From assembly GCA_040902845.1 (NCBI GenBank), contig JBBDWM010000034.1, positions 1-64,000 on the forward strand: DNA of 64,000 nucleotides, written 5' to 3'. This stretch comes from JALYNX01 sp040902845 (GTDB lineage: Bacteria > Actinomycetota > Acidimicrobiia > Spongiisociales > ZC4RG35). The translations under genes and the position numbers were made by a program. A model generated the notes under the pieces. It made no database searches. It saw nothing but the letters and a program-made list of their open reading frames with translations, and was not told the origin of the DNA. Shown here piece after piece: positions 17,119 through 28,014 of the stretch (the first letter of the stretch is position 1; each line of letters starts with the position of its first letter).

Positions 17119-17487
17119 TCAGTCGCGAAGCCTCTGTCTGATCCGTGCCATCAACTCCGGGAGCCGGAATGGCTTGCGCACAAAGTCAACGGCGCCCAGA
17201 TCGAGGCTGTCGACAATTGTCCGCTCGTCGTCCACTCCCGACAACATGATCACGGGGATCTCTAAGCCGTCGGCCTGCCACTTGGCGATGACCTCTATCC
17301 CGAGCAGACCGGGCATCAGATGATCGAGCAGGGCGAGATCAAACTCTCCGGTCTTGCCCATCTCATAGGCCTCGTTGCCATTCTTGGCAATGGTGACTTC
17401 GTAGCCGGCCATTTCCAGGGCGGTGACCAGAAGCGTTGTCACCGCCTCGGAGTCATCGGCGACGAGGACCTTTCTGGCCTGGCTCAT
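17119..17487 (-). CDS. Single-domain response regulator (CheY-like)
   Basis: A 122-aa receiver domain with no output domain. The acidic pair is D11/D12, the phospho-acceptor D55 (LALLDHLMPG), the switch residue S83 and the conserved K105 (VRKPF). It must act by protein contact; the adjacent HEAT-repeat and glycosyltransferase genes on the same strand are the likely targets. No histidine kinase is adjacent. Confidence 0.88.
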   Translation of the reverse strand: MSQARKVLVADDSEAVTTLLVTALEMAGYEVTIAKNGNEAYEMGKTGEFDLALLDHLMPGLLGIEVIAKWQADGLEIPVIMLSGVDDERTIVDSLDLGAVDFVRKPFRLPELMARIRQRLRD

Positions 17488-17601
17488 CCGTATCTCGTTG
17501 TCATAGGTTCAACTGCCCTCGACGAAGGCGAACGCGACGGTACCCAGACCGGGCCCGAACCTGCTTCCAATCCCCACAACCAGATTTCAGATGTAAGACT
17601 C

Positions 17602-18336
17602 ATGCCCGAAATGGGACTCATCCCGGAACACGAGCGGCGCAGGCTGGAGGCCATCGCCGGCCCCAGCCAGACGCTCGAAGAGCTGATAGCCCGACGGGTA
17701 TCCGGCGAGCCGCTGCAATACATCGAGGGCACAGCCGCATTCGCATCACTCGACCTCGTCGTAGACGAAAGGGTGTTGATCCCCAGACCCGAGACCGAGG
17801 GTCTGTTTGAGCTGGCGGTTCGCATGGTCCGGGCACCCGAGGTGATGGTCGATTTGTGCACCGGCTCCGGGGCATTGGCGTTGGCTTTGAAGAAGGCGTT
17901 TCCGGCGGCCGCCGTGTTCGCCACCGATGTCTCACCTGAGGCGATCGAGGTCGCGTCATTGAATCGCTTCCGCACCGGGCTCCAGGTGTACATCGCCGAA
18001 GGGGACCTCTTTGATCCACTGCCAGCCGCGATTCTCGGCACGGTCGACCTGATAGTTGCCAATCCTCCATACGTGGCCGAGGTCGACTTCGGGGGTCTAC
18101 CCCGTGAGGTGCAAAGAGAGCCGAGGCTGGCCCTGGTGTCCGGTACTTCGGGTCTCGAGGTGATCCAGAGGATCGGTGCGGTGGCGGCTCAGTGGCTCCG
18201 ACCCGGCGGGGTGTTCATTTGTGAGATCGGCGAGACACAAGGCGTGTCAGCCGCCAGCTCCTTGCTGGACCTTCCCGGAGTGGTTCGCCAGGACCTGGCT
18301 GGCCGGGACCGCTATCTCGTCGCAGTCAAACCGTGA
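17602..18336 (+). CDS. prmC: Release factor glutamine methyltransferase
   Basis: An SAM-dependent enzyme that methylates the GGQ glutamine of RF1/RF2. The 244-aa protein has VLIPRPETEGL (58-68), the SAM-binding VDLCTGSGALAL (83-94) and the catalytic NPPY at 154-157. It is 30-40 residues shorter at the N-terminus than typical PrmC. The frame is open upstream to 17320, but that would overlap the opposite-strand response regulator and encodes nothing family-like, so I chose ATG 17602 (ATG 17611 is also possible). The stop overlaps tsaC by 4 nt. Confidence 0.9.
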   Translation: MPEMGLIPEHERRRLEAIAGPSQTLEELIARRVSGEPLQYIEGTAAFASLDLVVDERVLIPRPETEGLFELAVRMVRAPEVMVDLCTGSGALALALKKAFPAAAVFATDVSPEAIEVASLNRFRTGLQVYIAEGDLFDPLPAAILGTVDLIVANPPYVAEVDFGGLPREVQREPRLALVSGTSGLEVIQRIGAVAAQWLRPGGVFICEIGETQGVSAASSLLDLPGVVRQDLAGRDRYLVAVKP

Positions 18337-18893
18337 CGGTCGACGCCGCGGTTGAAGCGGTGCGGGCTGGGGGGATCGTGGGGCTGCCGACCGATACGGT
18401 GTACGGGATTGGTGTCGATCCACTGAACGAGGCTGCAGTTGCCCGTCTCTTCGATCTCAAGGGAAGGCCTGAGCACAAACCGGTTGGGTTGCTCGTGGCC
18501 ACCATTGCCCAGGCGAGGATGGTCGGCGAGATCGAGGGCCGGGCCGAGGAGTTGGCCCTCGCTCACTGGCCCGGCGCCCTGACTCTGGTGGTCACACCCC
18601 GCGTGATCCTGGCCAATTGGGTTGGGGACACCCAGCGACGGAGTGTCGGGATCCGGGTCCCGGACCATCCCGTAGCCCTCGAGCTCTTGGAGGCCTGCGG
18701 ACCACTAGCGGTGACGTCCGCCAATCGGAGTGGCGGCGTCGAGGCTAAGGACGACCTGGAGGCGAGGTCGACCTTTGGAGAAGAGATCGCGGTTTATCTC
18801 CAGGGGGTCGCGCCGGGTCGTGAGCCCTCGACGGTGGTCGATGCCACTGGGGCACGTCTTGTAGTGTTGCGCCAGGGCCCAGTTCGCGTCTAG
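18333..18893 (+). CDS. tsaC: Threonylcarbamoyl-AMP synthase (Sua5/YciO/YrdC)
   Basis: Makes threonylcarbamoyl-AMP for the t6A37 modification of ANN-decoding tRNAs. The 186-aa single YrdC domain has GLPTDTVYGIGVDP near 17-30, KGRPEHKPVGLLV near 43-55, WPGALTLVV near 78 and TSANRSGG near 128. It lacks the extra Sua5 C-terminal domain, so it is the short form. The GTG start overlaps the prmC stop (GTGA). The prmC-tsaC-glyA order is common in Gram-positive bacteria. Confidence 0.93.
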   Translation: MTVDAAVEAVRAGGIVGLPTDTVYGIGVDPLNEAAVARLFDLKGRPEHKPVGLLVATIAQARMVGEIEGRAEELALAHWPGALTLVVTPRVILANWVGDTQRRSVGIRVPDHPVALELLEACGPLAVTSANRSGGVEAKDDLEARSTFGEEIAVYLQGVAPGREPSTVVDATGARLVVLRQGPVRV

Positions 18894-18923
18894 CCCGCGG
18901 ATTGGATCGGTACCCTTGCACCC

Positions 18924-20195
18924 ATGATCTCAATGGATTCCTTGGAGTCGGTCGATCCTGAAATTGCCGGGCTCATTCGCAAGGATGTTGAGCGGCAGAA
19001 CTCACACATCCATCTCATCGCCTCCGAGAACTTCGCCTCACCGGCGGTGATGGCGGCCTCCGGCTCGGTTTTCACCAACAAGTACGCCGAGGGTTATCCC
19101 GGCAAGCGCTACTACGAAGGCTGTCAGGTGGTCGACGAGATGGAGCAGTTGGCGATCGACCGAGCCAAGGAGTTGTTCGGAGCGGACCACGCCAATGTGC
19201 AGTCCCATTCGGGGGCCCAGGCCAACATGGGTGTCTACTTCTCTCTGCTCTCGCCTGGTGACAAGGTGCTGGGGATGCGCCTCGACCAGGGCGGGCACCT
19301 CACCCACGGCTCCCCGGTCAACTTCTCGGGCCTCTATTACGACTTCGTCGCCTACGGGGTGAATCCCGAGACCGAGTTGATCGACATGGACGAAGTCCAC
19401 GCCCTTGCCGTGGAGCATCGACCCAAAATCGTCCTTGCCGGGTACTCCGCCTATTCCCGAACCCTCGATTACCAGCGATTCCGGGAGATCGCGGACGAGG
19501 TGGGTGCGATCTTCATGGTGGACGCGGCCCATTTCATCGGCCTCGTCGCCGGTGGTTCCCACCCCTCACCGGTTCCTCACGCCGACATCGTCACCGGTAC
19601 CACCCACAAAGCCCTGAGAGGGCCACGAGGCGGGTTGATCCTCAGTCGGGAAGCCTTTGCCTCGAGCATCGACAAGGCGGTGTTTCCCAACGTCCAAGGT
19701 GGTCCCATCGAGTCCCAGATCGCGGCCAAAGCAGTCTGCTTCCATGAGGCGTTGCGGCCCGAGTTCAGGGTTTACACCGACCAGATAGTCGCCAATGCCT
19801 CGGCGATGACCGACTCCATCCAGAAGGACGGTGTCCGGGTGGTCTCGGGAGGAACCGACAATCACCTCTTCCTGATCGACTTGCGCTCCGTTGATGAGGA
19901 TCTCACCGGCAAAGACGCGGCTCGCATGTTGGACGGGGTCGGGATCACTCTCAATTTCAACACGATTCCCTTCGATCCGCGCCCGCCGTATCGGGCCTCG
20001 GGCCTTCGTATCGGGACCCCGGCGATGACCACCCAAGGGATGAAGGAACCGGAGGCCGCCGAGGTGGCGTCCCTGATCGCCCGGGCACTGCAGAACCGTG
20101 AGGACCCGGCGGCGTTGTCGGCGGTGGCCGGGCGTGTCTCGGAGCTGGCTGCCAATTTCTCCCCCTACCCGCACGACTTTGTCGGGCATGTGTGA
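18924..20195 (+). CDS. glyA: Serine hydroxymethyltransferase
   Basis: A PLP enzyme interconverting serine and glycine with tetrahydrofolate; the main one-carbon source. The 423-aa protein has the PLP lysine at K229 in TGTTHKALRGPRGG and the N-terminal HLIASENFASPAVMAASGS with NKYAEGYPGKRYY. A TACCCT -10-like hexamer (18911-18916) ends 7 nt before ATG 18924 with no ribosome binding site, which suggests a separate leaderless promoter in addition to read-through from tsaC. Confidence 0.96.
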   Translation: MISMDSLESVDPEIAGLIRKDVERQNSHIHLIASENFASPAVMAASGSVFTNKYAEGYPGKRYYEGCQVVDEMEQLAIDRAKELFGADHANVQSHSGAQANMGVYFSLLSPGDKVLGMRLDQGGHLTHGSPVNFSGLYYDFVAYGVNPETELIDMDEVHALAVEHRPKIVLAGYSAYSRTLDYQRFREIADEVGAIFMVDAAHFIGLVAGGSHPSPVPHADIVTGTTHKALRGPRGGLILSREAFASSIDKAVFPNVQGGPIESQIAAKAVCFHEALRPEFRVYTDQIVANASAMTDSIQKDGVRVVSGGTDNHLFLIDLRSVDEDLTGKDAARMLDGVGITLNFNTIPFDPRPPYRASGLRIGTPAMTTQGMKEPEAAEVASLIARALQNREDPAALSAVAGRVSELAANFSPYPHDFVGHV

Positions 20196-20213
20196 GAGTG
20201 GGCCTGCGGCCCA

Positions 20214-20293
20214 CCGTTTTCCGTTTTCCGTTCACCGTATTGCGTTTCCCGTATACCAATGTGGGAGATGCGGATTACGGATTACGGATTACA
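20214..20293. repeat. Heptanucleotide repeat cluster downstream of glyA
   Basis: Heptads of CCGTTTT type (CCGTTTT twice, then CCGTTCA, CCGTATT, GCGTTTC, CCGTATA) are followed by heptads of the complementary sense (GCGGATT, then ACGGATT twice). It is the same 7-bp-period family as at the left edge of the window and in the atpD-atpC gap. Confidence 0.8.
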
Positions 20294-20310
20294 GCGATCC
20301 GAAGGATCGC
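20294..20310. terminator. Possible glyA terminator hairpin
   Basis: GCGATCC-GAA-GGATCGC forms a perfect 7-bp stem with a 3-nt loop, 98 nt after the glyA stop and before the atp promoter. No T-run follows, so if it terminates it is not the classic intrinsic type. Confidence 0.4.
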
Positions 20311-20332
20311 ATGGAACTTGCTAACTTCGATT

Positions 20333-20360
20333 TTGACTACTGAATCCCCGGTCATACCTT
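20333..20360 (+). promoter_or_regulatory. atp operon promoter
   Basis: TTGACT (20333-20338) and TACCTT (20355-20360) are spaced 16 bp apart. The -10 ends 10 nt before ATG 20371, predicting an almost leaderless atp transcript. Confidence 0.6.
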
Positions 20361-20370
20361 TTGTGAAACA

Positions 20371-20622
20371 ATGCACAAGCCACCCGTGAAGCGTGAGTCG
20401 ACCACGGAGCAGGTGGCCGCGGCCATGGGAGACGGCTGGCTCAACGGCGGCTCCTTTGTCGGCTCCATCCTCGCCGGCGCCCTGCTCGGGTACCTGGCTG
20501 ATCGGTGGCTGGGGACCGACCCGTGGCTTGTCATCGTCGGCATCGGCCTGGGCAGCTACTCCGGTTTCATGAGGATGTGGGCCTATTCGAAGCGAATCGA
20601 GGACCGGGTACGTGATCGTTGA
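20371..20622 (+). CDS. atpZ: AtpZ/AtpI-family ATP synthase accessory protein
   Basis: An 83-aa two-helix membrane protein. The helices are GGSFVGSILAGALLGYLADRWLG (about 26-48) and PWLVIVGIGLGSYSGFMRMW (about 51-70), the pattern of the AtpZ/AtpI small family. These proteins help assemble the c-ring or allow Mg2+ entry. It is the first gene of the atp operon, and its 3' end overlaps the next gene by 11 nt. Confidence 0.8.
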   Translation: MHKPPVKRESTTEQVAAAMGDGWLNGGSFVGSILAGALLGYLADRWLGTDPWLVIVGIGLGSYSGFMRMWAYSKRIEDRVRDR

Positions 20623-21010
20623 CCAGCGACCGTTGGAGAGCCTGCTCGCACGAAAGGTGGCGTTCCGGGGCCTCTATGTTGCGCCGGTCATCATCGCCAT
20701 CTTCTGGCTCACGAGAGGATGGCAAGGTGCATGGAGCTCTGCCCTCGGTCTAGCCGTCGTCGTCCTCAACTTCCTGCTCGCCGGAGCCATCCTCTCGATT
20801 TCGGCAAGGATCAGTCTCCAGGCTTATCATGCCGCCGCCTTCATCGGTTTCTTCCTTCGTCTCGGCTTGTTTGTCGGCGCCGTCGCCATCATCGCCAACG
20901 TGTTGGATGTGGACCGATTGGCCTTCGGGATCTCGGCGGTGGTCGGCTATCTGTCGCTGCTGACCCTCGAAGCTGTCGCGATTTCCAGGACTAGGAGGGA
21001 AACGAGTTGA
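20612..21010 (+). CDS. AtpI-like ATP synthase subunit I
   Basis: A 132-aa protein with four membrane segments (VAPVIIAIFWLTRGW, ALGLAVVVLNFLLAGAILSI, AAFIGFFLRLGLFVGAVAIIA and LAFGISAVVGYLSLLTLEAVAI). Size, position between atpZ and atpB, and topology match the ATP synthase protein I group, which helps build the c-ring. Sequence conservation in this group is weak, so the call rests largely on context. GTG 20612 lies inside atpZ; the stop overlaps the TTG start of atpB (TTGA). Confidence 0.7.
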   Translation: MIVDQRPLESLLARKVAFRGLYVAPVIIAIFWLTRGWQGAWSSALGLAVVVLNFLLAGAILSISARISLQAYHAAAFIGFFLRLGLFVGAVAIIANVLDVDRLAFGISAVVGYLSLLTLEAVAISRTRRETS

Positions 21011-21819
21011 CCGGGATGATCCTTGCGTCCGAGTGTGACGTAGCCAACGAGGTCATCTGTGCACCGGCCCAGGTCAACGACCTGTTCGAGTTCGACACCT
21101 GGTTCACGGTCGGCGGCCTCAACTTCACCAAGACCACTTTCCTGATTCTCCTGGCCGCGGTGATCGTGGTGGTCCTCGTCTACCTCGGGCTCAAGGATCG
21201 ACGTCTGGTCCCATCCAAGTTCAACGTCATCATTGAAGGGCTGGTCGGGTTCGTCAGAGACGGCATTGCCCGGGACGTCATCGGCCCCGAGGGCAGCAAG
21301 TACCTGCCATATTTGCTCTCGATCTTCCTCTTCATCCTCGTTGGAAACCTGTTCGAGGTGACCCCGTTGATCAGCTTCCCGATCACCTCGCGGATGGCGA
21401 TTCCCGCGTTCCTGTCACTGGTCACCTATTTCATCTTCACGATCGTCGGGTTCGGGAGGAACAAGTTCCGATATCTCATCGACACGGTTTGGCCCAAGAC
21501 GGTGCCGGTTGGGATGCGGCCCCTGGTCGGGCTCATTGAGCTCGTGTCGGTATTCGTGCTCCGACCTCTCACCCTGGCGGTCCGGCTGTTCGCCAACATG
21601 ATGGCCGGGCACCTGATGCTCACTCTTCTCCTCGGATCCGCCGTCATCTTCCTCGCCGCCATCCCGGAGATCGGTGCCCGAGGTCTCATCGGAGTTCCAT
21701 GGCTCGCCTTCGGTCTTTTCATTTTCATGTTCGAGATCGTGGTCTCCATCCTCCAGGCCTACATCTTCACGCTGCTTTCAGCCGTCTACATCGAGTCGTC
21801 AATCCACTTCGAGCACTAA
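21007..21819 (+). CDS. atpB: ATP synthase Fo subunit a
   Basis: A 270-aa membrane subunit forming the proton half-channels next to the c-ring. The essential arginine lies in RPLTLAVRLFANMMAGH (about residues 187-203). The final helices are GVPWLAFGLFIFMFEIVVSILQAYIFTLLSAVYI. The start is TTG 21007, overlapping the previous stop; ATG 21016 is an alternative. The Shine-Dalgarno candidate is GGAGGGAAACG. Confidence 0.95.
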   Translation: MTGMILASECDVANEVICAPAQVNDLFEFDTWFTVGGLNFTKTTFLILLAAVIVVVLVYLGLKDRRLVPSKFNVIIEGLVGFVRDGIARDVIGPEGSKYLPYLLSIFLFILVGNLFEVTPLISFPITSRMAIPAFLSLVTYFIFTIVGFGRNKFRYLIDTVWPKTVPVGMRPLVGLIELVSVFVLRPLTLAVRLFANMMAGHLMLTLLLGSAVIFLAAIPEIGARGLIGVPWLAFGLFIFMFEIVVSILQAYIFTLLSAVYIESSIHFEH

Positions 21820-21830
21820 GGAGAAAGAGA

Positions 21831-22055
21831 ATGGAAGGCAACATCGAGGGCCTCTCGTCGGCGCTCGCTCTCATCGGGTACGGTCTGGGCGCCATCGGCC
21901 CTGGGATCGGAATCGGCATCGTCGCCGGTAACGCCATCACGGCCATGGCTCGTCAGCCCGAGATGCAAGGAACGATCAGGACCACCATGTTCCTTGGTAT
22001 CGCGTTCACCGAGGCGCTGGCCCTGATCGGCTTCGTCCTCTTCTTCATCGCGTAG
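21831..22055 (+). CDS. atpE: ATP synthase Fo subunit c
   Basis: A 74-aa hairpin subunit of the rotor ring. Helix 1 has the glycine-rich stretch IGPGIGIGIVAGNA and helix 2 the ion-binding carboxylate E61 in FTEALALIGF. The residue after Glu is Ala, and no Na+-type Ser/Thr or Tyr ligands are visible, so proton coupling is expected. AAGGAG stands 8 nt before ATG 21831. Confidence 0.96.
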   Translation: MEGNIEGLSSALALIGYGLGAIGPGIGIGIVAGNAITAMARQPEMQGTIRTTMFLGIAFTEALALIGFVLFFIA

Positions 22056-22066
22056 GAGCCAAGGAA

Positions 22067-22609
22067 ATGAACTTCTTGTTCGCCATGGCTGTGCTTGCCC
22101 AGGAGGAGAGCTCTGGGTCGGCATTGATCCTGCCCGAGCCCGCTGAGCTCGTGGCGGGCATCATTGCCTTCCTCGTCGTCTTCTTCTTCGTCTGGAAATG
22201 GGCGCTGCCCACCATCAACAAGACGTTGGATTCACGTCAGCAGGCGATCAGTGCCCGGATGGCTGAGGCCGAGACCGCAAAGCACGAGGCCGAAGCGCTG
22301 CTCTCCGACTACAAGGCGCAGCTTGCCGACGCGAAATCTGAAGGGAACCGGATCGTCGAAGAGGCCCGGGTCTCGGGCGACCAGATGAAGTCCGAGATCA
22401 TCGCCAAGGCCAACGACGAGGCAGGCCAGCTGATCGCCAAAGCGCGAGCGGAAGCAGATTCGGAAAAGAGCCGGGCAATGGCCGAGGCTCGTCGTGAGGT
22501 TGGCGAGCTCTCGGTGGATCTTGCCGGGAAGATCGTTGGCGAGTCCCTTGATCCCGCTGCCCACAAGGGACTCGTCGAGAGGTATCTCGCCGATCTGGAG
22601 AAGCTGTAA
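22067..22609 (+). CDS. atpF: ATP synthase Fo subunit b
   Basis: A 180-aa peripheral stalk subunit with one membrane helix (VAGIIAFLVVFFFVWKWALPTI, about 30-51) and a long charged Ala/Glu-rich coiled coil to the end. The N-terminus (FLFAMAVLAQ) precedes the helix by about 20 residues. It stops immediately before atpH: TAA is followed directly by the TTG of the next gene. Confidence 0.94.
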   Translation: MNFLFAMAVLAQEESSGSALILPEPAELVAGIIAFLVVFFFVWKWALPTINKTLDSRQQAISARMAEAETAKHEAEALLSDYKAQLADAKSEGNRIVEEARVSGDQMKSEIIAKANDEAGQLIAKARAEADSEKSRAMAEARREVGELSVDLAGKIVGESLDPAAHKGLVERYLADLEKL

Positions 22610-23143
22610 TTGGACGACCGGATCGTCGGATATGCCAACGGCATCCTCGAGGTCGCCAAAGCCGAGGGCGAAGTCGAACGCGTCGAGGACGAGCTGTTCA
22701 ACATCGCACAGGCTCTCGACAAGTCTGCCGAGCTCCGGTCCACCCTCACCGATCCCCAACTGCCCGTCGAGCGCAAGCAAGCGGTCATCGCCGACTTGTT
22801 GGGCGGGCGGGCGTCGTCGCTGACGGTGGGCCTGGTTCAGTTCATCATCAGCCAGGGCCGGGTTTCCGAGCTGCCCGACATCGCACGGGCTCTTGTCGAG
22901 AAGGCCGCAGAGACACGATCCAAGGCACTCGCCGAGGTCCGATCGGCGATCCCGCTCGACGACGAAACCATCGAGCGTCTCGCCGCCGCCCTGGGCAGGG
23001 CGACAGGTAAGAACGTCGAGGTCAAAGTGATCGTCGACGAGTCTGTCATCGGTGGGATCGTGGCGCGGGTCGGCGACACCGTCATCGACGGTTCCATCGC
23101 CCGCCGTGTCGATTCGTTGCGCCAGGCCCTGAAGACCCGCTGA
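22610..23143 (+). CDS. atpH: ATP synthase F1 subunit delta
   Basis: A 177-aa OSCP/delta subunit linking the peripheral stalk to the top of F1. The N-terminal helical domain contains YANGILEVAKAEGEVERVEDELFNI, and the C-terminal signature is SVIGGIVARVGDTVIDGSIARRVDSLRQAL. TTG 22610 directly abuts the atpF stop, so translation is coupled. It is a free-standing delta, unlike the mycobacterial b-delta fusion. Confidence 0.94.
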   Translation: MDDRIVGYANGILEVAKAEGEVERVEDELFNIAQALDKSAELRSTLTDPQLPVERKQAVIADLLGGRASSLTVGLVQFIISQGRVSELPDIARALVEKAAETRSKALAEVRSAIPLDDETIERLAAALGRATGKNVEVKVIVDESVIGGIVARVGDTVIDGSIARRVDSLRQALKTR

Positions 23144-23151
23144 GGAGACCA

Positions 23152-24693
<1,542 letters not shown>

Positions 24694-24701
24694 CGGGTTA
24701 G

Positions 24702-25583
24702 ATGGCAGGCGCCCAGCTCCGAGATACCCGACGTCGCATCCGCAGCGTCGAGGCGACCAAGAAGATCACACGCGCCATGGAGCTGATTTCGGCCAGCCGG
24801 ATTCCGAAAGCTATAGCCCGGGTCCAAGGGTCCAAGCCATACACCGAGAAGCTGATCGAGGTCATCGAGAACGTGGGCGCCGCCCACGGCGGGGCGTCAC
24901 ATCGACTGCTGGAGCGTCGCGATGTGCAGACAGTCGGCCTCCTGGTGGTCACCTCCGACCGCGGTTTGGCCGGGGCATACGCCTCCAACATCATCCGTCT
25001 CGCCGAGCAGCGCATCAACATGCTGCAGAAAGAGGGCAAGGACGTCCTCCTCTACACCATCGGCAAGAAGGCCCAGAGCTATTTCCGCTACCGCGGTTAT
25101 CGGATCGAGCAGGCCTATCTGGGGGTGACCGACACCCCTGGCTACGGCGATGCTCGTGCCATTGCCTCGAGGGTCATGGCGTCATATGCCGAGCACCACA
25201 TCGACGCCCTGGAGACCTTTTACACCAGCTTCCAGTCAGTAATGACCCAGGTTCCGGTGCGCCGCGACCTGCTCCCCATCACCCCACCAAAACTGGAAGA
25301 GGGCGAGGGAATGGGACGTGTCTCCTACCAGTTCGAGCCTTCGCCTGAGGAAATTTTGGGTCGGCTGCTCCCCCGGTACGTCGAGGCCACCGTCTTCAAC
25401 ATGTTGCTCGAGGCGTCGGCATCGGAGCACAGTGCCCGGCGCCGGGCGATGAAGGCCGCCACCGACAATGCCGAGGACTTGATCCGCGCCCTGAGGGTTC
25501 AGGCGAATCGGGCGCGGCAGGCCGAGATCACGACCGCGATCACCGAGATCGTCGGTGGTGCCGAGGCACTGAAGGAAGGCTGA
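24702..25583 (+). CDS. atpG: ATP synthase F1 subunit gamma
   Basis: A 293-aa central rotor shaft. The N-terminal helix has RIRSVEATKKITRAMELIS, the middle has VTSDRGLAGAYASNI, and the C-terminal helix ends ARRRAMKAATDNAEDLIRALRVQANRARQAEITTAITEIVGGAEAL, the conserved gamma signature. Length is normal. Confidence 0.96.
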   Translation: MAGAQLRDTRRRIRSVEATKKITRAMELISASRIPKAIARVQGSKPYTEKLIEVIENVGAAHGGASHRLLERRDVQTVGLLVVTSDRGLAGAYASNIIRLAEQRINMLQKEGKDVLLYTIGKKAQSYFRYRGYRIEQAYLGVTDTPGYGDARAIASRVMASYAEHHIDALETFYTSFQSVMTQVPVRRDLLPITPPKLEEGEGMGRVSYQFEPSPEEILGRLLPRYVEATVFNMLLEASASEHSARRRAMKAATDNAEDLIRALRVQANRARQAEITTAITEIVGGAEALKEG

Positions 25584-25619
25584 CGAGAACCATGAACGAA
25601 AATGCGAACGGAGTGAGCA

Positions 25620-27047
<1,428 letters not shown>

Positions 27048-27060
27048 GCTCGCTGCACTC

Positions 27061-27133
27061 GCCGTTTACCGCATACCGTTTACCGCAAACCGCAGACGGG
27101 ATGACGGTGAACGGTCTACGGTCAACGGTCTGC
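27061..27133. repeat. Heptad repeat array forming an inverted repeat, inside the atp operon
   Basis: The left half is heptads of ACCGTTT/ACCGCAT type and the right half is the same heptads on the other strand (ACGGTGA, ACGGTCT, ACGGTCA, ACGGTCT), so the transcript could fold into a long imperfect hairpin. It sits between atpD and atpC. Confidence 0.75.
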
Positions 27134-27176
27134 CAGCGGGCGCGTCCGTGGTTCCGAGGAAGAGGTCGCCACCTAT

Positions 27177-27500
27177 ATGGCTAACGCGTTTCAGGTCGAT
27201 GTGGTTTCACCGGAGGCAACGGTGTGGAGTGGGCAGGCCACCATCGTCATCGCCAAGACCCCGGACGGTGAATTGGGGATCATGGCCAACCACGAGCCGC
27301 TCATGGGCTCGCTGGTCACCGGCCCGGTGGTGATCGAGTCGGTGGACGGCACACGAACGACGATTGGTGTCCACGGGGGGTTTCTCCAGGTCCTCAGCAA
27401 TCAGGTGACGCTGATCACCGACCGAGCCGAGATCGCCGACGGTGGACGCGAAGCGGGTCGGGAAGTGGCCGAGCGGCTCGCTGCCGAAGAGGTCACCTGA
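27177..27500 (+). CDS. atpC: ATP synthase F1 subunit epsilon
   Basis: A 107-aa protein made up of the N-terminal beta-sandwich only. It has FQVDVVSPEATVWSGQAT, PDGELGIMANHEPLMGSL and HGGFLQVLSNQVTLITD, and ends about where the inhibitory C-terminal helices would start. Loss or shortening of those helices is seen in several lineages and would reduce epsilon inhibition. A repeat array and 129 nt separate it from atpD. ATG 27177 lacks a strong ribosome binding site. Confidence 0.92.
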   Translation: MANAFQVDVVSPEATVWSGQATIVIAKTPDGELGIMANHEPLMGSLVTGPVVIESVDGTRTTIGVHGGFLQVLSNQVTLITDRAEIADGGREAGREVAERLAAEEVT

Positions 27501-27503
27501 GCA

Positions 27504-27526
27504 CCTGAAGTCAGGGTTGACTCAGG
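27504..27526. terminator. Bidirectional terminator hairpin between atpC and the SRPBCC gene
   Basis: CCTGAAGTCA-GGGT-TGACTCAGG pairs with one bulged A. It covers the 10-nt gap between the two convergent stops. Confidence 0.45.
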
Positions 27527-27951
27527 CCTTCTGCGAAGTCGTGCACGGTCTTGGGGAATCCATCCCCGATGGTCGAGGCGATGACCGGGAAGAAGACCGA
27601 TGAGAGCACACCGACGCTCTCCAATCGAAGCGTCACGGCTACCCGAGTTTCCCCGTCTGCCCCGCTGAGACTGACGACGATCCGCCCTCGGACCTCGGAG
27701 GTCTCGATGTCCCAAGCCATCATCTTCTCCGGCTCTCGTCCCGCGGGGGTGGCGTGACCGAGGTATTTCTTCCCGGCTGCCTCGCTTTCGAAGGAAAACT
27801 CCTGTAGCTGACCTTCCGGATCGATCACCGATTCGACGATCCGATCGACTCCGGGGACGGACTCCCAGCTCTTCGGATCGTTCAAGGCAATCCACACCCT
27901 GGCGATCGGGGCTTCGGCGATGGCGGACTGTTGGAAGGTCTTGCCGGGCAC
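27511..27951 (-). CDS. SRPBCC (START-like/CoxG-like) family protein
   Basis: A 146-aa helix-grip protein with the opening beta strand FQQSAIAEAPIARVWIALNDPKSWESVPGVDRI and the long C-terminal helix FFPVIASTIGDGFPKTVHDFAEGL. The family binds hydrophobic ligands; CoxG members help mature CO dehydrogenase-type enzymes. Nothing nearby fixes the ligand. It converges with atpC. Confidence 0.75.
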   Translation of the reverse strand: MPGKTFQQSAIAEAPIARVWIALNDPKSWESVPGVDRIVESVIDPEGQLQEFSFESEAAGKKYLGHATPAGREPEKMMAWDIETSEVRGRIVVSLSGADGETRVAVTLRLESVGVLSSVFFPVIASTIGDGFPKTVHDFAEGLSQP

Positions 27952-28014
27952 GGCGGCAACATAACGGGTCGGGGTCGGCCGCGCAGCCCCCCAGACCGGC
28001 CCGATTCCTGCCGG

